Shown here: positions 1-6,410 of the stretch, piece after piece
Layout: each line of letters starts with the position of its first letter
How positions within the stretch are numbered: the first letter of the stretch is position 1
Source of the DNA: Candidatus Heimdallarchaeota archaeon
Lineage (GTDB): Archaea > Asgardarchaeota > Heimdallarchaeia > JABLTI01
Direction: 5' to 3'
Length of the DNA: 7,630 nt
Assembly: GCA_023128635.1 (NCBI GenBank)
Contig: JAGMDP010000200.1
Coordinates: 1 to 7,630 of the forward strand
The notes under the pieces: model-generated
The model's database searches: none
What the model was told of the DNA's origin: nothing
Seen by the model: the letters and a program-made list of their open reading frames with translations, nothing else
Translations under genes and position numbers: made by a program

Positions 1-554
1 ATTGCTCTTGCAGCCATTTGGACGTATTCAACAAGACAGGCTGTTTTTATCATTAAAATAAACAAGTTCTTTTTTTCAACCTGACATTTCTCTGCGAGAT
101 ACTGAATTACTTCTTCGTTTGGTAATTGATCAGATTCTATGCAAAGAATAGCTTTCTCATGCTCATCTTTGTAATCTAACAATTTATAGATCTTTGATGG
201 TTTTAGAGCTAAAGCTCGTCCTGGTCCACAAGCCATTCCGAAGAAATCGCCTTTATTTATGTTCCAACTCGCAGCTTGACAACCCAAGGTTGATAACACA
301 GGGTATGAAGTATCTACTTGAACCGTTAGTAGAGAATTGTCTTTTGACATTGGAAGATTTAACTGAACCTTTGCTAAGCCACCTAAACTGATTTTCGTGA
401 AAAGTAATCCTGCAGCGAAACTCCCTTCGGTGTTTATTCCACAATCAATGATGGTTGCTTCGTCAATTTTTTCAACTTTAACTTTAAGCTTTTCAGCTTG
501 TTTAATCATTTTTTCAACTAATGGTATGATTTCTTTTGTAAGAGAAATGGTCAT
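1..554 (-). CDS. mch: Methenyltetrahydromethanopterin cyclohydrolase, N-terminal 184 residues (runs off left edge)
   Basis: Mch reversibly hydrolyses methenyl-H4MPT to formyl-H4MPT in the cytoplasm, a step of the archaeal C1 (methanogenesis or Wood-Ljungdahl) branch. I translated the minus strand from the ATG at 554-552; the frame stays open to base 1, giving 184 codons of a family that is usually about 315-325 residues, so the C-terminal part lies outside the window. Family-like blocks seen are IIDCGINTEGSFAAGLLFTK (about 35-54), LGGLA (57-61), a V-STLGCQAASW stretch (about 86-97), CGPGRALALKP (109-119) and AILCIES (135-141). The usual CGPARAL motif reads CGPGRAL here, and the late TAS-x-x-G-SVQ-like segment reads TACLVEYVQ. 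An AGGT on the coding strand lies about 8 nt before the ATG. The gene follows the UDP-sugar dehydrogenase after 26 nt, so the two are probably co-transcribed. The identification is confident; it rests on remembered family motifs. Confidence 0.9.
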   Translation of the reverse strand, partial: MTISLTKEIIPLVEKMIKQAEKLKVKVEKIDEATIIDCGINTEGSFAAGLLFTKISLGGLAKVQLNLPMSKDNSLLTVQVDTSYPVLSTLGCQAASWNINKGDFFGMACGPGRALALKPSKIYKLLDYKDEHEKAILCIESDQLPNEEVIQYLAEKCQVEKKNLFILMIKTACLVEYVQMAARA

Positions 555-580
555 GTTACTCTACCTACTTCTTTCAAATC

Positions 581-1990
581 TTAATTACCTTTTAATCCTA
601 GTCCTATACCGGAATAATTAATGCCTTCTTTTAAGAATCTCTCCGGTTCATAAATTCTTCTGCCATCAATTAGAATTGGATTTTTCATTGATTTGAAATC
701 ATCAGGTTCTAAATTCCGAAACACATCCCATTCAGTTATCAACAGACATACATCTGCATCTTTTAATGCCTCATGAATGGAATCTGCATAAGTTATTTTA
801 TCTCCAATCCAGTGTTCCTTCTTAGCTTCGCTCATCGCTTTTGGGTCCCAGGCAATAACTTTTGCACCTTTTGTGAGCAGTTGATCAATTATCTTAATTG
901 AGGGAGCACTTCGCATATCATCTGTTTCTGGTTTAAAGGATAAACCAAGAATACAAACCATTTTTCCGGAAAGAGTTTCAAGCTTTTCTTCCGCAAGTTC
1001 AACCATGCGTTTCGCTTGATGGGCATTTACATCCAAAACACTGTTCAAAATCTTAGGGTCATAACCTATATCTTTTGCAAATTTCATGATTGCTTTGACA
1101 TCTTTAGGAAAACATGAACCGCCGAAACCAGCACCAGCTCGTAGGAAGTTTGGATTAATTCTAAAATCGAGACCAATACCTTTGGCAACGTTATTGATAT
1201 CTACACCCTCAATTCGTTCACAAATATTAGCGAATTCATTTATGAAAGAAATTTTTGTGGCGAGAAATGAATTGTTCGCATACTTTATGCATTCCGCGGT
1301 TTCTAAGGGAAACCGAAGAATTTCAGGACAATGTACTTCTTTGTTGTAAATTGCTTGCCAATTTTTTGTATATTCATCTGTTTTTTCACTGTAGAGTTCT
1401 CTGAAAATTCCTTCAAGCATTGCTCCCGAATTCTTATCATATTCACCAATTATAATTCGATCAGGATACACAGCATCATGAACACTTTGTCCCTCACGCA
1501 AAAATTCTGGATTCATACATAATCCAAAACCTTCACCGACTTTCTTACCTGATTCCTCTTCAATAGCTTGCTTGATAAGGTTACGAGTTGTTCCGGGAAC
1601 AATTGTAGACTTTGCTATTACTAAATGATAATCATTTTTCTCTTTAATTGCTTGACCAATATCTCTTGCACTTTGCTCTATGTATTGGAGATCACAGCTT
1701 CCATCATCTCGAGAGGGAGTCCCAACGCAGATAAATGTTACATCACTCGATTTTATAGATTCAGCAATATTAGTAGTAGCTGTTAATGTTTTTTTCTTGA
1801 GAACAACTCTTTGAATTAAGGGGGGAAGATTTGGCTCAAAAAAGAATGCTTCTCCTTTGTTCACGATATCAACCTTTTCTTGATCAATATCAAGAGCTAC
1901 CACACTAAATCCTCTATCTGCGAATATTGCAGCAGTAACAAGTCCTACAAAACCTGTTCCAGTTATTGTTATCTTTACTTCAGAGTTCAT
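581..1990 (-). CDS. UDP-glucose 6-dehydrogenase (UDP-glucose/GDP-mannose dehydrogenase family)
   Basis: A cytoplasmic NAD-dependent four-electron oxidase that turns a nucleotide sugar into its uronic acid, most likely UDP-glucose to UDP-glucuronate for surface glycans. The 469-residue product is complete. Residues 6-34 form the N-terminal Rossmann fold (GTGFVG at 11-16, with acidic D34 ending the second strand). KSTIVPGT is at 127-134, NPEFLREG at 160-167 and the substrate-binding ETAECIKYANN at 230-240. The catalytic thiol motif GFGGSCFPKD (288-297) contains C293. The C-terminal domain has LGLSFKPETDDMRSAPS (348-364) and ends in LIDGRRIYEPERF (440-452). The coding strand has GGAG 12 nt before the ATG, and a TATA-like box lies about 30 nt upstream. 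Substrate choice is inferred: UDP-N-acetylmannosamine and GDP-mannose dehydrogenases share these motifs, but the overall pattern resembles the UDP-glucose enzymes, including eukaryotic UGDH. It is the first gene of a leftward pair with mch. Confidence 0.87.
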   Translation of the reverse strand: MNSEVKITITGTGFVGLVTAAIFADRGFSVVALDIDQEKVDIVNKGEAFFFEPNLPPLIQRVVLKKKTLTATTNIAESIKSSDVTFICVGTPSRDDGSCDLQYIEQSARDIGQAIKEKNDYHLVIAKSTIVPGTTRNLIKQAIEEESGKKVGEGFGLCMNPEFLREGQSVHDAVYPDRIIIGEYDKNSGAMLEGIFRELYSEKTDEYTKNWQAIYNKEVHCPEILRFPLETAECIKYANNSFLATKISFINEFANICERIEGVDINNVAKGIGLDFRINPNFLRAGAGFGGSCFPKDVKAIMKFAKDIGYDPKILNSVLDVNAHQAKRMVELAEEKLETLSGKMVCILGLSFKPETDDMRSAPSIKIIDQLLTKGAKVIAWDPKAMSEAKKEHWIGDKITYADSIHEALKDADVCLLITEWDVFRNLEPDDFKSMKNPILIDGRRIYEPERFLKEGINYSGIGLGLKGN

Positions 1991-2154
1991 TGCAATTCTC
2001 TACTCCGGAAATTTTCATTTTAAATAGCTAAAAATGTTATTTTCTTAGAGGTTTCAAATCATGATTAAATTGTATCTATTTAAAGAAAAGCTTTGGGGGG
2101 ATATTTGAGAACTTTCGATATATTTTGCGAGGTCTCATCGGCAGGTAATATGAA
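1991..2154. promoter_or_regulatory. Divergent promoter region between the dehydrogenase and the methyltransferase
   Basis: These 164 bp separate two divergently transcribed genes and hold no ORF or RNA gene that I recognise. The same 9-mer CTATTTAAA occurs once on each strand: at 2076-2084 on plus, and as TTTAAATAG at 2019-2027, which reads CTATTTAAA on minus. The minus copy ends 29 nt before the dehydrogenase ATG, a usual archaeal TATA position. On the plus strand a nearer TATA-like stretch, TATATTTT (2119-2126), lies about 30 nt before the methyltransferase ATG and may be the working box. A G6 run sits at 2095-2100 in otherwise AT-rich DNA. The box assignments are by eye. Confidence 0.5.
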
Positions 2155-2820
2155 ATGAAAGAAGTGAACATTAGTTACCCCATTTCACAAATCCAATATA
2201 CAAAACCACAACGAAAAAAACTCAAAGAAAGATTGAATTTCGGGATAATGTATCAACACCCACGAATCTATGATTTCACTATCTGGTTAAATGATCCGAG
2301 TGAATTAATGCCTAAAACATTAGCCAAAAGTGTTGAAGGCGATTCCGTTTTAGATTTAGGCTGCGGAACGGCAAGTTTGCAAACCTTCCTACCAAAAGGA
2401 ATTCAATATATCGGGATCGATTTAAATGAAGATTTTCTTGTGTTTGCAGACAAGAAAAACAGAGGTACTTTTTACAAGCGAGATGTAACAGGGGACCTAT
2501 CTGATTTGAAAGCAGATACTGTGGTACTGGCTGATATTTTGCATCATATTACACCAAATCATCAAAAACTAATAGAGAATGCCATAAAGTGTGCCCAGAA
2601 AAAAGTCATCATTTCTGCTTGTTATGAAAAAGAGGAGGGTCCTTTTAAACAAATTTCTGAATTTATTGGTAGAAGAATCATAGATAATGACGGACTAAAT
2701 GAGCAGCGAGAAGGAGCTGGTTGGTTAAAATTGGATGAGTTATTACAGTTTTTAGAGACTAATGGTGCAACGAATTTCCAAAAAGTCTTGTCCCACATCC
2801 ATTGTGAAATTAACATATAA
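2155..2820 (+). CDS. Class I SAM-dependent methyltransferase, substrate unknown
   Basis: A 221-residue cytoplasmic protein with a single Rossmann-like methyltransferase fold. Motif I is VLDLGCGTAS (65-74), followed by the acidic end of strand 2 in YIGIDLNEDF (85-94; D89 probably contacts the SAM ribose). A motif III-like KRDVTGDLSDL follows at 108-118, and motif IV is VVLADILHHI (123-132). This is the layout of the Methyltransf_11/12 type small-molecule enzymes, but the substrate cannot be read from the sequence. A basic N-terminal stretch (KPQRKKLKERL, 17-27) precedes the fold. The ATG at 2155 was chosen because the ATG at 2150 runs straight into TGA; only a weak AGGT precedes it. The gene is divergent from the UDP-sugar dehydrogenase, and a glycan-modifying role is possible but is only inferred from that position. 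The TPR gene follows after 25 nt. Confidence 0.8.
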   Translation: MKEVNISYPISQIQYTKPQRKKLKERLNFGIMYQHPRIYDFTIWLNDPSELMPKTLAKSVEGDSVLDLGCGTASLQTFLPKGIQYIGIDLNEDFLVFADKKNRGTFYKRDVTGDLSDLKADTVVLADILHHITPNHQKLIENAIKCAQKKVIISACYEKEEGPFKQISEFIGRRIIDNDGLNEQREGAGWLKLDELLQFLETNGATNFQKVLSHIHCEINI

Positions 2821-2845
2821 AGCATGAAAGGAGAATCGTAAACAA

Positions 2846-3166
2846 ATGAACGTAAACAGTAGTAAAGTTGAGGTTAGTCTCGAATATAAGGAAACCTCTC
2901 AAATAGAGGAATTAGAAAAGAGTATTGTAAAGAATGGTGATAGTAGTTCGTTAATTAAGAAACTCGCTGATGTTCATTTTAAGGAAGGAAATTATCTTAG
3001 AGCTTTGAGTTGTTATTTGAAGTTATTATCTTTTGATCCAGAAAATGCCCGAATCTGGAACAAATTAGCTGTTATTTTTATAAAATTAGAGGAACACAAG
3101 TCAGCAATAGAACTCTCAAGAATTGCTCACAGATTAATTTGTAAGGAAATGAATGATGACTGTTAA
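2846..3166 (+). CDS. Small tetratricopeptide-repeat (TPR) protein
   Basis: A 106-residue protein, probably soluble, made mostly of two TPR units. The first covers about residues 34-67, with the typical A41, Y50, A53, Y57 and P65 positions; the second covers about 68-101, opening at ARIWNKLA and with A87 at the helix B position. The first 33 residues are polar and charged, with no signal peptide or membrane segment. Two TPRs are normally too few for a stable superhelix, so it may cap or dimerise, or bind a partner. AAAGGAGA (2827-2834) precedes the ATG by 11 nt, a clear Shine-Dalgarno site, and the gap to the methyltransferase stop is 25 nt, so the two are probably one operon. A role as a scaffold for the methyltransferase is a guess from position only. 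Confidence 0.75.
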   Translation: MNVNSSKVEVSLEYKETSQIEELEKSIVKNGDSSSLIKKLADVHFKEGNYLRALSCYLKLLSFDPENARIWNKLAVIFIKLEEHKSAIELSRIAHRLICKEMNDDC

Positions 3167-3230
3167 TTAGTTTTCATTTAGGAGTACTTGTTCTTGTGAT
3201 TGGTCCTCAAAAAAGCTATTTTCCGAATGT

Positions 3231-3275
3231 AAGAAAAGGTAAAAAATAGGGTAGTTTGTCAATAATAGATAGGTG
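3231..3275 (+). promoter_or_regulatory. Candidate TATA box and Shine-Dalgarno site for the membrane protein gene
   Basis: In the 117-bp gap after the TPR gene, a purine-rich AAGAAAAGG (3231-3239) that could serve as a BRE leads directly into TAAAAAATA (3240-3248), whose centre is about 40 nt before the ATG. Transcription would then begin near 3268-3270, just ahead of AGGTG (3271-3275), which sits 8 nt before the start codon. The arrangement fits a separate archaeal promoter with a very short leader. It is judged by eye. Confidence 0.35.
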
Positions 3276-3283
3276 TTACTCCA

Positions 3284-4246
3284 ATGCCTCCAAAAGATGA
3301 TGACCTAGAACTTTTCTCTGATGCAGAAGAAGGAAAAATAGACGAACTTCGATTAGAGTTGCATAAAGAGGAAAGAAAAACAAAACCTCCTCCTGCTGTG
3401 TGGAAAATAGTTGTTATTATGATTAGTATTGCATTAGTTTTAGCTGCCCTTGCTATTGGCCTGGCTAAAATAATTGACAATGCAGATGGTGGTGGTACTA
3501 GAAACTTTTCTGATTGGATAGGAATAATGTTTCTGATACTTTTAGGAGTGGCAATCTTTTCAGGTTCAATACTAGGTGCCTGGGGTGGACAAAGAAATAT
3601 ACCTATCCGAATTGTATCTCCTGGCGATGCATCGGTAATTGGTACCGGAGTGTTTGTTTCCGGATACATTATCGAAGATTGTATTGATAACGAATTAGAA
3701 CTAACTATTTACGATAAAACGAAAGAAGTCATCTATGAGGAAACAATAGCAATTAATGAAGATGGTTTATTCTACTCTGAATTATCAGATGCTTTTACTG
3801 GTATTAAGAAAACCGAAAACATTTCCGTAGAAACATGGATGGTTTCCGCTAAATCCACAGAATTAAAATTTGTTAGAAGAAAGAAAAAACTAGATGAATT
3901 AAATGTGAAAAAATATGGTTTAAAAATTGGTTCGCTTCAATTCTTTCCAATTATCTTCAAGGATTTTTCTGATAAAGCAAAAGCTCTTTTTGATCCTAAA
4001 AGAAAAGAAAAAGGATATATTGAGAAAGTTAAAATGGAAGGTGGTAGGACAACAAATATTTTCTTCCCAGAAAAAGACAAAGATGATAAGTACATTCCCT
4101 TTTCTTTTGAGAAAGTTGCAGAAATGCGTCAAAATGCTATGTACTTTGATATTAAGCGAAAGAGAAGAGGATTATATAGTTTAATATTCCTAGCTATGGC
4201 AGTTCTCTTTGCAATCTATCCATTGATTGATGCATTTATTTCTTAG
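3284..4246 (+). CDS. Three-TM membrane protein with possible Ig-like central domain, function unknown
   Basis: I do not recognise this 320-residue protein. A highly charged N-terminus (1-35, DDD and EE clusters, then lysine-rich) leads to TM1 at about 40-64, a short acidic, glycine-rich loop, TM2 at about 78-101, a large domain at 102-296, and TM3 at about 297-319, which ends the protein. After TM2, IVSPGDASVIGTGVFVSGYI (110-129) looks like the opening strands of an Ig-like beta-sandwich (SP-dG-x-V-x-G-x-V-x-VSG), with further strands to about 198. The rest (199-296) is very lysine-rich. Basic residues flank TM1 at its N side and TM3 at its N side (KRKRR, 291-295), so the positive-inside rule places the central domain in the cytoplasm, which is unusual for an Ig-like fold. 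There is no cleavable signal peptide. The start is supported by AGGTG 8 nt upstream. It could be a membrane scaffold or sensor; nothing shows catalysis. Confidence 0.75.
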   Translation: MPPKDDDLELFSDAEEGKIDELRLELHKEERKTKPPPAVWKIVVIMISIALVLAALAIGLAKIIDNADGGGTRNFSDWIGIMFLILLGVAIFSGSILGAWGGQRNIPIRIVSPGDASVIGTGVFVSGYIIEDCIDNELELTIYDKTKEVIYEETIAINEDGLFYSELSDAFTGIKKTENISVETWMVSAKSTELKFVRRKKKLDELNVKKYGLKIGSLQFFPIIFKDFSDKAKALFDPKRKEKGYIEKVKMEGGRTTNIFFPEKDKDDKYIPFSFEKVAEMRQNAMYFDIKRKRRGLYSLIFLAMAVLFAIYPLIDAFIS

Positions 4247-4258
4247 AGTAGAATACCT

Positions 4259-4289
4259 AGAAAACTTTATCTTTAGTTGGTTTTCTTTT
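4259..4289 (+). terminator. Possible hairpin with trailing T tract between membrane protein gene and SerRS gene
   Basis: AGAAAAC (4259-4265) is exactly complementary to GTTTTCT (4280-4286), giving a 7-bp A/T-rich stem with a 14-nt loop, followed by TTT. It begins 12 nt after the membrane protein stop codon and could end that transcript. The stem is weak, and archaea often terminate at T-rich tracts without a stem, so the T-rich DNA itself may matter more. CTTTATCT (4265-4272), inside the loop region, lies about 37 nt before the SerRS ATG and could instead be its TATA box. Confidence 0.3.
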
Positions 4290-4308
4290 AGAATCAGAGG
4301 ATAAACAA

Positions 4309-5883
4309 ATGAAGTATAATTTGCAGTTTAGTTTTAAATTGCGAGGAAAATTCCCTCAAAATGCTCCTGAAAAAATCGAAGAATGGTTAGAGGAGCTAAA
4401 ACAAATGCTCGAAAAGGGTATAAATGAAAAAGATCTAAAAGAAATCTCTCGAGTTAAAAAGTGGGAGATTACTTCAACTTCTAAGAAAGAAGATGAATTT
4501 GTTCTTTCAGTTTTAAGTGGAGGTGCACTTCCGCCCCATCATGCTTTACTTAGGATGAGGAAGTTTTTCAGTGGAAAATTTGGAAAAGAATTCAAATTAG
4601 GTATTAGTGGGATAGAGATTAAATCTTATAAAATTGATGTTGATATACCTCGTAAACCGGAAAAAGAATTTTCACTTCCATTTGCTTCATCCATTAAATT
4701 CAGTGATAAAGTAGCAAAAGTCACACTGGATAAAGATATCCCAATTGATTTTATTGAAAAAGGTGCTATTGACCGACTTGTCAAGCTTGTAAGGAATAAG
4801 GTTCTAGAGGAATTCATAAGAGGTAAAGATGAACACCACATCGTTATTTGGTCAAGTGAGGAAAAAACACCAGTAGTTAAAACAAATCCAACTGATAACA
4901 TGATAAAGGAAGGGTGGATCCAAAGAACTAATTATCGAAATCAATGGATTTTCGGACCAGCCATTACAGCTGTAACTGAAGCACTAAAAGATGTAATGGT
5001 TGATGTTTTGTATAAACCACTTGGCTTCAAGAATATGATTTTCCCAAAGGTTGTTCCCTGGGAAGTTTGGAAGAAAAGCGGACACCTTTCAGGATTATAT
5101 CAAGGAGGATTTGAGCCTTACTTTGTTTGTACTCCAAAAACACAAGATGCTGAATTTTGGGAAGAAATTGCTGATTATTATCGAATTACTTTGGATATTG
5201 AACCGGAAAAAGTCATGGAAAAACTTCGACCTCCTATTGGAGGATTAAGTTATGCTCAATGCCCACCATTCTATTCATATCTTCAAGGTAAAACAATTTC
5301 AGATGATAGTTTTCCAATATTAATCTATGATTGGTCGGGTCCAACGTATAGATATGAAAGTGGAGCAGCACATGGTTTTGAAAGAGTAGATGAGCTTCAC
5401 AGAATAGAAACCATAGTTATTGGATTCCCTGACCAAGTCAAAAAAGCAGCACAAGATCTCCGAATGGGTTTCAGGAAGATAATTGGAGAAATTTTGGATT
5501 TAGAATATCGGGAAGCTTGGGTTACTCCTTGGTGGATTTCCCAAGAAGGATCAGCTGATCAAGAAGAAGGAAAAACTGTTGAATTACCAAAATTTGATCA
5601 AATAGGTACAATAGATTTTGAAATCTATACACCTTACAGGGGTTCAAGAGATTCAAGTGATTGGCTCGAAACTCAGAATGTTTCCATTTTAGGAAACAAA
5701 TATGCAAAGAGTTTCACTGTAAAATCACAGTCAGGGAAAGAACTTTGGTCTAATTGTTGTGGTGGAAGCTTTGAACGCTTCATTTCAGCTTTTGTTGCAC
5801 AGAAAGGTGTTGATCCGAAAAACTGGCCGGAGAAATTCCTCAAATATATAGATAAGCTCCCTAGTGGACCCACGTTTATGTAA
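4309..5883 (+). CDS. serS: Type-2 (methanogen-type) seryl-tRNA synthetase, zinc-dependent
   Basis: Charges tRNA-Ser (and tRNA-Sec where present) with serine in the cytoplasm. The 524-residue protein has the atypical architecture of the rare archaeal SerRS: a mixed alpha/beta N-terminal domain (about 1-170) in place of the long coiled-coil arm, then a class II catalytic core. Motif 1 is around IFPKVVPWEVW (244-254), motif 2 is YRYESG with R348 and E350 followed by FERVDELHRIE (357-367), and motif 3 is CGGSFERF (484-491) with R490. Expected zinc ligands by spacing to the M. barkeri enzyme (Cys306, Glu355, Cys461 from the literature) are C318 in AQCPPFY, E367 and C483. The C318-E367 spacing matches exactly, while E367 to C483 is about 10 residues longer. 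GAGG (4297-4300) lies 8 nt before the ATG. It heads a tight run with the protease (25-nt gap) and the Taw2-like gene. Confidence 0.92.
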   Translation: MKYNLQFSFKLRGKFPQNAPEKIEEWLEELKQMLEKGINEKDLKEISRVKKWEITSTSKKEDEFVLSVLSGGALPPHHALLRMRKFFSGKFGKEFKLGISGIEIKSYKIDVDIPRKPEKEFSLPFASSIKFSDKVAKVTLDKDIPIDFIEKGAIDRLVKLVRNKVLEEFIRGKDEHHIVIWSSEEKTPVVKTNPTDNMIKEGWIQRTNYRNQWIFGPAITAVTEALKDVMVDVLYKPLGFKNMIFPKVVPWEVWKKSGHLSGLYQGGFEPYFVCTPKTQDAEFWEEIADYYRITLDIEPEKVMEKLRPPIGGLSYAQCPPFYSYLQGKTISDDSFPILIYDWSGPTYRYESGAAHGFERVDELHRIETIVIGFPDQVKKAAQDLRMGFRKIIGEILDLEYREAWVTPWWISQEGSADQEEGKTVELPKFDQIGTIDFEIYTPYRGSRDSSDWLETQNVSILGNKYAKSFTVKSQSGKELWSNCCGGSFERFISAFVAQKGVDPKNWPEKFLKYIDKLPSGPTFM

Positions 5884-5908
5884 GAATGGATCATTGTAGG
5901 TATTTGCT

Positions 5909-6409
5909 ATGACAGACAAGATAAAAGGCTTAAAGCTTCTGAAGAAAATAAAACCTACAAAAAGAATTTGCATAATGGGCATAGGTAATTATGATCGCGC
6001 GGACGATTATGTTGGAAGTGCTGTTGTAGAATTACTCGAGAAGAAAACCTTTCCAGATAATGTTAAATTAATCAATGCTGGTCCAGTACCTGAAGCTATA
6101 ACAGCAGTCATTAAGCGTTTTGAGCCTGATTTTCTAATTATAATTGATGCAGCACAAATGGAAGAGGAGCCTGGTACAATAAGGATTTTTTCTGAGAAAA
6201 ACGTTGATTCTGCGTATATGATTACCCCACACAAAGTTTCCATGAAAATGTACACACAATATCTAACTCATTTTCTAACAAAACTGAAAACAATATTCAT
6301 TGGTATTCAACCACAATCTATTCGATATGATGAAGGTATGACCGAGAAAGTCAAATTAAGTGCTGATTTTGTTAGGAAGATGTTGGAAGACAAGTTATTG
6401 AGGAAGTAA
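5909..6409 (+). CDS. Hydrogenase maturation protease, HycI/HyaD family
   Basis: Proteases of this family clip the C-terminal tail of a [NiFe]-hydrogenase large subunit once nickel is inserted, in the cytoplasm. The 166-residue product has the family fold: a first strand leading to GIGNYDRADDYVG (24-36), LIIIDAAQM (76-84) and ITPHKVSM (105-112). By alignment with the nickel ligands Asp16, Asp62 and His90 of E. coli HycI, the expected metal ligands are D33, D80 and H108, all present. The usual glycine after the DD pair is Y34 here. There is an extra basic N-terminal stretch of about 18 residues before strand 1; the next Met (M23) is inside that strand, so the ATG at 5909 is preferred. It starts 25 nt after serS and its stop is 1 nt before the next gene. 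No hydrogenase subunit gene is in the window, so its target (F420-reducing, membrane-bound or other) is unknown. The HycI-like subgroup is likely but not certain. Confidence 0.88.
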   Translation: MTDKIKGLKLLKKIKPTKRICIMGIGNYDRADDYVGSAVVELLEKKTFPDNVKLINAGPVPEAITAVIKRFEPDFLIIIDAAQMEEEPGTIRIFSEKNVDSAYMITPHKVSMKMYTQYLTHFLTKLKTIFIGIQPQSIRYDEGMTEKVKLSADFVRKMLEDKLLRK

Positions 6410-6410
6410 A

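Noticed and set aside
194..621. Two plus-strand open frames over the mch region
   Set aside because: They are antisense to mch, whose minus-strand translation shows clear family motifs.
1086..1522. Plus-strand open frames inside the dehydrogenase gene
   Set aside because: They are antisense shadows of a dehydrogenase with intact motifs across its whole length.
3167..3283. Possible tRNA or small gene in the gap after the TPR gene
   Set aside because: I see no T-loop GTTCGA-like block, no acceptor stem pairing and no open frame with a start; it reads as a promoter region.
3259..3669. 136-residue minus-strand open frame opposite the membrane protein gene
   Set aside because: It lies wholly opposite the well-supported plus-strand gene and its translation is low-complexity (Ser- and Ile-rich), with no recognisable domain.
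5051..5248. Open frame in an alternative plus frame within serS
   Set aside because: The serS frame is continuous and motif-bearing here; no frameshift is needed.
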